DNA of 64,000 nt from Phytophthora quininea (lineage: Eukaryota > Oomycota > Peronosporomycetes > Peronosporales > Peronosporaceae). The translations under genes and the position numbers were made by a program. The notes under the pieces are model-generated. The model ran no database searches. It was given only the letters and a program-made list of their open reading frames with translations, and was not told the DNA's origin. Below are positions 55,417-64,000 of this stretch, piece after piece; positions within the stretch are counted from its first letter, which is position 1; every line of letters begins with the position of its first letter. The stretch lies in assembly GCA_011947345.1 (NCBI GenBank), contig JAAVTG010001040.1:162479-226478 (forward strand), given 5' to 3'.

Positions 55417-56326
55417 CTAGCTGGATCTGGCACGGGAATGGTGGCGACGTGAATTTCGAGATGAGTGCGAGTTTTTCCGAGAAGCAGCAGTCGACGTGGG
55501 CGCAGCTTGTTCTTGGCAGATTTCTCGCGCCCGACCCATGAAGGACGTCGTAGTAATGGGCACCATACCCAGCGAGATCATTCGCGTGATGAGACTCGAC
55601 ATTCCTAGCATGAGTTCCGGCGACACTGCGCCGCTGTACCAGCCAACGACCGCCAACTGATAGAGGAAGGACAAGCTGAAAGCCACAATGAGACAGCACT
55701 TCTGTCCGCGCGAAAAGCCCACCCACAGCGGAATCGAGCGCACCAAATACCCAATAAAGGCCACGAAGCAGCAGCTCTGTATGGCAACAAAAAGTTAGAG
55801 GGATCAAGTAAAAAGCCGCAATGTCAAGAGGATCGGTACCAGCTCAGCAAAAATGACGGAGCCGTACACCGGGGATGCTGCTATCGTCCACAGCTTTGAA
55901 TGCGCTCTTGGACTCGGAGGTATTCATGTCCTGTTCCAAAGGATATACGTGAGGCCTAAGTGTTCAAATTAGCTGGGTTGATCTTACCTCCAATGCGACG
56001 GTGTTGGCGAACTCGTCCTCCTCGGCTCCCTGTTCAAAGGTTTGTATGGCTGGTGGTTCTTGAACGTTTAGTGGCTCGACGACCGGGAGCTCTGCGGTAT
56101 CTTCGGTAGCTTGGGACCCTGCGTCGAGCCCGATGTGCGATAGCTCTGGTTCCCACTCGTGCTCGTGTGTGTCATGCTGAAGTTGGGACTTGCTGGGTTG
56201 AAAGTACAAGCTCGGGTCGACGTCAACGACGGTGCCGTCGATTCCCAGCACCACATGCTGCGGGTTGTACGCTGCTACCACCGTCGCCGAGGCTAGCAAG
56301 CCTTGCATAGCACACCTCACGCGCAT
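55417..56326 (-). CDS. Small secretory-pathway membrane protein, unknown function
   Basis: ATG 56326 and three proposed exons (56326-55988, 55893-55840, 55776-55417) give 250 residues. The start MRVRCAMQGLLASATVVAA is a signal peptide. A hydrophilic acidic segment follows, with HDTHEHEWEPE. Then come hydrophobic segments VYGSVIFAELSCCFVAFIGY, LIVAFSLSFLYQLAVVGWY and a weaker one near MISLGMVPI, and a basic tail. The middle exon's acceptor is my choice because it keeps the frame; another combination is possible. Convergent with the SNF2 gene (95 bases) and divergent from IFT80 (123 bases). I do not recognise the family. Confidence 0.6.
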
Positions 56327-56449
56327 CTTGATCTTTGTTGTGAGGGGGGTTGTTGGTTATCGACGTCGTTATCCATTCCGCAGATTTAGATAGTGCATTT
56401 GGAGGGTCGTGGCCAGGGATCTTTTGAACGATCATTTGCCTTCCTCAAC

Positions 56450-58753
56450 ATGCGTCTCCAGCACTCGCAGTCGCCTGCGAACCACCACACGGAGATTGTG
56501 ACGGCATGCTGTTGGACGCCTGAAAACGATGCCATCACATGCAGCGATGACAACAGTATCGTTCGTTGGCGGATGGACGGAGAAGTGATCGGTGCAGTGA
56601 CCAAAATGGACGCCTATGTGACAGCCGTCCACTGGGTCCCGTCCGTGGGTAAGCAGAACGCAGACACTTTCGCCGTGTCGTGCACCGACGGAACCTTTCG
56701 ACTGATCTCCAAGAGCGGACGAGAGGAGAAGCGCATTCAAGCCTGCGATGCTGGAGCTGTGATCGCTCTCAAATGGAACTACGACGGCACAGCACTCGTC
56801 ACTGCTGGTGAAGATGGCACATTGAAAATCTGGTCACGTAGTGGCAATCTTCGCTCAACACTTGCAGCCACTGGTCGATCAGTCTACGCGGTTTGCTGGG
56901 GACCTGACAGTGACCAATTGCTCTTTACACATGGCAACAACTTGGTTATCAAGACCGTGCAAATCGGACGCAAGGATATTCAATGGAAAGCGCACGACGG
57001 CGCCATTCTGTGTCTCGACTGGAACCCCATTAACAATCGCATCATTTCGGGCGGCGAAGACCGTATCTTCCGTGTTTGGGATGCCTTTGGCCGGCAATTG
57101 TACCAGAGCCCCGCTGGCGAGCATGTGATCACATCGGTTGCCTGGTGTCCCAATGGTAGCTGCTTTGCGGTAGGATCATACAACATGCTACGCTTGTGCG
57201 ACCAAACGGGCTGGTCGTACTGCCGCCAGCGCCCACAGAGCGGATCTCTGATGGATATATCTTGGGCTTCCGACTCGACACAACTTGTGGCTGCTGGTGG
57301 CAATGGCGCTACTATCTTTGCGCAGGTTGTGGGTCGTACGATACCTTGGAAGAAAGTGGAGGTGACACTTGTAGACCCTCGTAAAATCCACGTCCATGAT
57401 GTGGTGAACGAGACGCTCGAAGAATTAGACTTCGCTCGTGATCGAGTCGTAGAGATGTCGTTTGCTCACGGCTTCCTGGTGGTTTGCACTGCCACGCAAT
57501 GCTTCATTTATGACGCACAAAGCTGGAACACACCGCACATCTTTGATCTGCGCGCTGCTGTGAGTCTACTTGTCCAGAGCGAGATCAACTTCCTCACGGT
57601 AGACAACTTCAACGGCATCCAGGTGTATTCCTACGAAGGTAAGGCTGTCAGCAACCCCAAGTTTTCGGGCTTACATGTCGAGTTCCTCAGCAACAAGACC
57701 ATCTCGCTCAGTATGGATACATTAGCGATTTTGGATCATTCCGACCGCAAGACGATACGCTGCTTCGACTTGAACACTGGCAAGCAGCTTCCTGTGGCGA
57801 TCTCTCACTCACTAGAGATTCTTGAATTGTCCCTCAGTCGCTATGGCCCGATGGAAGATCGCAAACTGTTCTTCATCGATCGCAACCGCGATCTGTATCT
57901 AGCTCGAGTGTCTGCGAAAGGTAGCTTCAAGTTGCATGCACAGGTAGACTCGGCGGCTTGGAACGATGCATCTGAGCTACTAATTGCCATAGCTGATGCC
58001 AAACTGCTCGCATGGACTTACCCGAATATGGTTTATGTGGACCGAACGTTGCTGCACGATGTCGTAGAGAGTCGAGACGCTGTCGATTTCCTAAAGATGG
58101 CATCCATCACGAGTTTTGTGGGCTCTAGTGTGACTGTGCGACGTGGTGATGGCACCACCCTCGCTACGAGCGTGTCCCCGTATGCGCCAATGTTGTACGA
58201 GTTTACATCGAGTGCTGATTGGGATAAAGCAGTTAGACTCTGTCGGTTTGTGAAGAGCAAGAGTCTCTGGACCTGTTTGAGCGGCATGGCGCTACATCGA
58301 CGCCACTTGGAGACTGCGGAGATTGCCTTGGCCTCCATCGATTGTGTGGACAAGCTCTACTTTGTGTTGTATGTGAAGAATTTGGCATCTGACGAACGTC
58401 GCAATGCCGAGTTGGCGTTGTATTCAGGCAATGTCGATGAAGCTGAGGCGATCCTGCTCCAGGCCCACCCCACCCCACTCGTCTATCGAGCGATCAAGCT
58501 CAACTTGAGACTGTTCCGCTGGGAACGAGCGCTGGATTTGGCTATCAAACATACGACGGATGCCGGAACGCACGTTGACACTGTACTCGCCTACCGTGAA
58601 CGCTTTCTAGCGGCCAACAAGCTACAAGAGACTGATAAAAAGTTTCTGCAGTACTCAAAGCAGGTCGCCATCGACTGGGAGACCATTTCCAAAAAGAAAG
58701 AGCTCGAGCGGGAGAAGGAACAGCAAAATGGGGGAGGTAGTCGTCGTAAGTAG
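56450..58753 (+). CDS. IFT80: IFT80, intraflagellar transport complex B protein
   Basis: A single exon from ATG 56450 gives 767 residues, the usual IFT80 length. WD40 repeats fill the first half: DNSIVRWRMDGEV, LISKSGREEKRIQA, TAGEDGTLKIWSRSGNLRST, WKAHDGAILCLDWNPI and LRLCDQTGWSY. A second propeller and an alpha-helical tail follow, with DKAVRLCRFVKSKSLWTCL and WERALDLAIKHTTD. IFT80 links complex B components that carry cargo to the flagellar tip, consistent with flagellate zoospores. The ATG is preferred over an upstream in-frame GTG because the conserved start is MRL. The stop at 58751-58753 closes a lysine-rich tail. Confidence 0.95.
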   Translation: MRLQHSQSPANHHTEIVTACCWTPENDAITCSDDNSIVRWRMDGEVIGAVTKMDAYVTAVHWVPSVGKQNADTFAVSCTDGTFRLISKSGREEKRIQACDAGAVIALKWNYDGTALVTAGEDGTLKIWSRSGNLRSTLAATGRSVYAVCWGPDSDQLLFTHGNNLVIKTVQIGRKDIQWKAHDGAILCLDWNPINNRIISGGEDRIFRVWDAFGRQLYQSPAGEHVITSVAWCPNGSCFAVGSYNMLRLCDQTGWSYCRQRPQSGSLMDISWASDSTQLVAAGGNGATIFAQVVGRTIPWKKVEVTLVDPRKIHVHDVVNETLEELDFARDRVVEMSFAHGFLVVCTATQCFIYDAQSWNTPHIFDLRAAVSLLVQSEINFLTVDNFNGIQVYSYEGKAVSNPKFSGLHVEFLSNKTISLSMDTLAILDHSDRKTIRCFDLNTGKQLPVAISHSLEILELSLSRYGPMEDRKLFFIDRNRDLYLARVSAKGSFKLHAQVDSAAWNDASELLIAIADAKLLAWTYPNMVYVDRTLLHDVVESRDAVDFLKMASITSFVGSSVTVRRGDGTTLATSVSPYAPMLYEFTSSADWDKAVRLCRFVKSKSLWTCLSGMALHRRHLETAEIALASIDCVDKLYFVLYVKNLASDERRNAELALYSGNVDEAEAILLQAHPTPLVYRAIKLNLRLFRWERALDLAIKHTTDAGTHVDTVLAYRERFLAANKLQETDKKFLQYSKQVAIDWETISKKKELEREKEQQNGGGSRRK

Positions 58754-58981
58754 GAGACCAGCGGGAACTACGCAGGACTCACGTGCACAATCTTCGTCAA
58801 CGAACATATTAATGGTGAATATTCCCTTCTGCTTGACATTGGAACTGGCCGAGGTTCAGGTCGGAGTGTCGTGGTGTGCATCCGTTGCCTCCTGTCCTGT
58901 TCACTTGAAGGATGTGGCTCGACCTGCTAAAGCCGTCTCGCCTACCATCTACTAGGTCTTCTTCTACTGGTATTAACCGCC

Positions 58982-59928
<947 letters not shown>

Positions 59929-60001
59929 CTACGTATTTGTATACGGTCTTGTATTCGAAACATATATTATAATTTTCTTCTTCATTTACCGAATACGCAA
60001 G

Positions 60002-62215
60002 ATGGACGAGCGTCGACGCACTCGTTCGAACAAGCCGATGCGGTCTCTGCTGGGCGACAACCCGAACCATTCCAGCTCAGAGGAGGAGGAGGAAGAGGAG
60101 GAGATGGAGCCCATGTACGAGGATCAGGACCCGCTGGACGCCATGGAGGCCTACAGGATGTCGCCCACCGCCAGGGAGCTCAACCAGCTGGATCTCGGCG
60201 CGCTCGTGCGCGTGGTGACGACCCCGACGTGGAGCAGCGCGTCCCCATACAGTGGACAAGGTGGGCGTCATCGAGGAGGTCCCGCAGCACCCCAACACGT
60301 GGTTCAAGGTGCGCATTCGCGACGGAGACGTCGTGTACAAGTACAGGCCGTCAGCACTGCAGATTCTCGAGGAAGGAGAGGACGTCAGCAGTCCGGCAGT
60401 GTCCCCACACCCTCAGAGTCCAATAGAAGTAGAAGAGGAAGAAGAGAAAGAGGAGGGGAACCTCGAACAACTGCAGCCAGGCACCAGGATCCATCTCAAG
60501 CTCGAAACGTTGAACAAACGAGAGAAATACCTAAAGAAACATGACGGCAAAGAAGGAGTGGTCACTGGTCACGCAGAGGAGGGGACTGTGGTCCAGTTAG
60601 ATGGCCCGGAGAACATTGTGCTGACTGTACGGCAACGACACCTCGTAGTAGTGCCAGATGACGACGATGATGAAGAGGAAGAAGAAGAGGAGGAGGAGGA
60701 ACGAGAAGACATTGACGTAGAAGAGCAACCTAAGAGGGAGCCGACTCCCAAGCCCAAGAGGAAGGGCAAGGGCAAGCTGCTGTCCAATCTGGATCCGGAT
60801 ATGTGGATCGATCGTAAGTGTAGGATCAATGTAGGCAAGTTCAAGGGCAAGCATGGACGAGTGCTGCGCTCAGGAAACGGATGGGTGCAGCTGAAGCTGA
60901 TCAACTCGGCTGATAACACTGCCAAACGCGCTTACGAGCTGACGCTGCTGGAAGATATGGAGACGATCAAGGCTCTGTACGCCAAGAGCCAGGAGAAGGA
61001 GAAGAAACGTCGTGCTGAGGCCAGAGCCAATGGCCACAACCTCAGAGGAGGAGATGCAGAGGAAGACGACGACGACGATACAGGAGTCAAAACGGAACTG
61101 ACGACCCACCACCAGCAGAGCTGACCGACGACTCCCAGAGCGAAGACAATGGCGGCAAGCGCTCGCGTCGTGTATCCACTCGCGGCAACTATGGGATCTC
61201 GTGGATTGAGAAAAGGTTAACTTGCCTAACCGCAAGGGTCTGGGCATCGTCAAGAAAGCGGACCGCGACACTTGCACCGTTGAACTCCTGAACACCAAGA
61301 TCCTTCAGGTGTTCAAGAAGAAAGACCTGCAGCTGGTCGAGGACCACCACAAAATTGGTAGGCAAAACACGCGGAATCGCAACAATGCGAAAGCGCGCCA
61401 AAAGCTGGGACTTGCTGATGATGTCGTTCTCATGGGCACGACGCCGTCGCGCTATGTGGCCTTCCAAGACCTGGTAAAGCGCTTTGCCATGCGCCGACGC
61501 GACAAGGTCAAGAAGCGCCCAAATCTGATCGAGTGGCAGGCGCGACTAGACCTCAACTACAGAGAAAGTGGCTTCTGGGACAAAAGCAACCCGTCCGTGG
61601 TCGATCTCGTCGTGGTTCCGCAGTGCGAGATCTGTGGCATTGAAAGAGGTACGACATGTAGCCTGACTTCTGGTCATTCATGCCTGACTTTTTATTTATC
61701 TGTGACTGATCTAGGATGTCCATGGTGAGTGCTGGAACAATGAATGTCCAAGATGCCCGGCTTTTGACGTGGATGGGTTTGAGCTGAACGCTGAAACTTC
61801 GTTAATGCGCGTTCCTGTCGCGCCGTTTGCGAATGGCTTTGTTACGAACTTGTTGCGTATGCCCAAGGAGGATCCGCCGCGCAAGCGCAAACGTCCATCG
61901 GCGGACGAAGCACCGAATGCAGAAGCTGTCGATCCGGCTGAACCAAAAGAAACTGAGGGGACGCCACTCGAGCAGGAATCAAAGAAGACAAAAGGCAAAA
62001 AGACACCCACTAAGACCGTTGACAACGAGTCGAAAAAAGCGGAAAAGACTGCAAGAAAGAAACCGAATAAAGCGGACCAAAGTGAATTGAAGAAGACCAA
62101 GAAGAAGACCAGAGCAGAGGAGGACACTCGAGCAGCGGATGAAGACGCTGAGGAGGGGCAAGCGTCGCCCACCAGTGCGTACCGCCCGCACTACGACAGC
62201 GTATTTTCGCGCTAG
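60002..62215 (+). CDS. Multi-KOW domain protein with a cysteine/histidine zinc cluster
   Basis: ATG 60002 opens MDERRRTRSNKPMRSLLGDN with a poly-Glu tract. Three KOW/SH3-like segments follow: VGVIEEVPQHPNTWFKVRI near 60260, KCRINVGKFKGKHGRVLRSG near 60815, and NRKGLGIVKKADRDTCTV near 61228. A basic region and CEICGIER near 61625, then HGECWNNECPRCP near 61720, suggest a zinc cluster. The tail is Lys-rich and ends at 62213-62215. Single-base losses in runs 60222-60225, 60243-60246, 61089-61092 and 61211-61214 explain the frame changes. An intron near 61650-61715 is likely, but its borders do not keep the frame as written. KOW domains bind RNA or the transcription machinery; a nuclear role is inference. 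Confidence 0.65.
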
Positions 62216-62424
62216 GGTGGACAGTTCGGTCGGAGATTTGTGCTGGTAAGTGGCCGTGTATATTGAGTGAATGCATTTATTCGTGTCTAGGCATTTTTGT
62301 TTGTCACTTTACCTTGCCTGAAGCGTGCGAAATGTCATACTATTGGTCTTACCCGTGTTCCTTGTGCTCTGATCCCAACGACGAGATACCCGCGGCACTA
62401 TTATTATCGAGTTGACATCTGACG

Positions 62425-63908
62425 ATGGCGGGGCTCTATTTACTAAGCGATTGAAACAGAGTGGCAGAGCACTGAGGAGTGGCAAGGGGGCCAATACTTT
62501 GTATGCTGCAGTTGGACTGGCCTATTTACTCATGACCCTCACGCAGAAGAATGCTAGAAGACCACCACGCTCCCTGAGGTGGTCAAAGTGCCGCCCAAGC
62601 TTCAGCGCAAGAGCAGCAGTGCAGGTTTGTTAAAGCAACGCCGTTCCTGGGAACAATGCAAACTGCGAAGCAAAACCTTCCTTCCCAAAGCTCGAACGCA
62701 AGTCCAGCAGTCTGACGGATTTACATGCCCTCGACGACCCGAAACACACATCCAGCAAGGGCGAAAAGAAGAAGAAGAAGAAGAAGCCAAAGGCTGGCTG
62801 GTCCAGTTCTACTCCTCTACCAGCGGTGGTTTCGGAAGACGTCGAGACCAAGCCAACGACTGCACCTAGCAATCGGCGTCAGCATACAAGAAAGCGCCGA
62901 GCAGGCGACATCACTCTTACGCGATCAGCTACCATTTCTGTCGTGGTCAAATACCAGTGTAAGTGCTCTTTCTTTACGGCGGAAACAAACGATCTTGCTG
63001 ACGCGTGACTGTGCAGTAGGACAGCACGAGCTGAAGAAGTTCAAGGCGTGCTTCAACCAGATCGATTTAGAGTACGTTAGAATCAGGACCGTCTTGTGCA
63101 GCGAAGTGGATTCTCATCGTTGCTTGCTCCTCAACAGTTCCAGTGGCTCGATTGACTATGACGAGTTTTTCGAGTTCATCGACGAAACCAAGACACCCTT
63201 CTCCGAGGGCCTTTTCCGCATGATCGATTCTGACAGCAACGGAACGGTACGGTTGACTGCTTGCAACGGATTACACCGAGCTAATGGTGTGTTTTTGCTT
63301 TACATAGATTGATTTTGAAGAGTTTGTTCATGCTACAGTGCTTTATTGCATGTACACGCGGGACGAGATCCTCCACTGTAAGTTTGTCTTGTTTTTCACG
63401 CCCACGGTATATCTGAACTGATCGTATGCTGTTGGCAGTTGCCTTTGATACTTTCGACCCTGCTGCCACTGGGTCCATCGGCGACAAGGAGTTCCGACGT
63501 CTCGTTAGTATCGTAAACGACGGCCAATCCCAATTTTCGGGCAACATTCACAATGCAATGACCGACTTCGATCGAAACAAAGACGGTGTGATCGACTTCG
63601 AAGAGTTCAAGAGCATGAACAAACGATTTCCAATGCTGCTGTTCCCATGCTTCCGACTGCAAGACAGAATGCAGAAAGCCACACTCGGCGACAGACACTG
63701 GTTTCAACTGCACAGGCGTCTCTATGAACGCCTCAAGCTGGAGAACTACCAAGTAAGCGTCACAATAGTTTTACTTTCTCGACGTTTGGTTAATACTAAC
63801 ATTGTGTCTTAACAGCGAAAGCACAACGGAGCGCTACCGGCACTGTCAGTCGTCGGCGCCATTGTTAAGTTTCTCCACTTGGATACTCGAGACGTCTATC
63901 AACCTTGA
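62425..63908 (+). CDS. Four-EF-hand calcium-binding protein
   Basis: Downstream exons are clear: up to 62958, then 63017-63071, 63138-63246, 63308-63377, 63439-63752, 63816-63908, all GT-AG, ending YQP at the stop 63906-63908. The four loops are DLDSSGSIDYDE (split across an intron), DSDSNGTIDFEE, DPAATGSIGDKE and DRNKDGVIDFEE; the third is degenerate. The N-terminal part is basic with a run of lysines (62767-62785) and ALDDPKHTSSKGEK. The start at ATG 62425 requires one base lost in the G run 62430-62433; another is lost at 62672-62675. Exon borders between 62545 and 62690 are unresolved. It is a calcium sensor of unknown partner. Confidence 0.75.
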
Positions 63909-64000
63909 TTTTTTCATTGGGAAGAGGTCATGTGTATCAACTCGAGCGGATAAATAGGCTTTCCGGATGCAATGTGGTTAAAGTACGTGACTGGTTCAGG

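Overview
The window looks like nuclear DNA of an oomycete, most likely a Phytophthora or a close relative. The evidence is a family of RXLR-EER secreted effector genes, short spliceosomal introns of about 55-105 bp, promoters resembling the oomycete initiator motif, a flagellar gene (IFT80) as expected for a zoospore maker, and abundant Ty3/gypsy, Copia, LINE and Helitron elements. The genus is inferred from gene content; no species-diagnostic marker was found.

There are two compartments. Positions 1 to about 47,000 are gene-poor and repeat-rich. In order they hold: the 3' part of a gypsy element (1-2,500); LINE fragments and LINE copies (3,018-11,034); a Copia gag split by a nearly intact gypsy element with 5-bp target duplications (11,035-17,262); RXLR1 (17,651); a 5'-truncated ATP-citrate lyase (19,340-20,860); a broken SAM-domain gene; RXLR2 and RXLR3 in divergent orientation (22,005-23,943); an effector fragment; a decayed gypsy element (25,418-28,762); a LINE carrying an unusual GATC-rich insertion (28,763-33,345); a Helitron (33,346-39,999); a dying effector copy RXLR4 (41,162); RXLR5 (43,328); a 1.29-kb retroposed element with 9-bp target duplications (44,834-46,124); and RXLR6 (46,499).

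From 47,080 to the end the region is gene-dense with housekeeping genes and no recognisable transposon. In order: an SLC45/GPH-like sugar transporter (-), Ran GTPase (-), NOP10 (+), an ERCC6L2-like SNF2 ATPase (+), a small membrane protein (-), IFT80 (+), a Rab6-like GTPase (-), a multi-KOW nuclear-type protein (+) and a four-EF-hand protein (+). Several intergenic gaps are only 85-230 bp.

The most useful technical observation is that nearly every reading-frame break in otherwise good genes sits in a mononucleotide run of 4-5 bases and is explained by one missing base. This holds in housekeeping genes, effectors and transposons alike, and points to homopolymer under-calling rather than pseudogenisation. 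The six effectors share signal peptide, RXLR-EER and a WY-type C-terminal half, and have duplicated promoters, so the region is a transposon-embedded tandem effector family in active turnover. I did not find a wholly new system. The least explained items are the GATC-rich insertion, the long C-terminal extension of the first gypsy element, and the multi-KOW protein.
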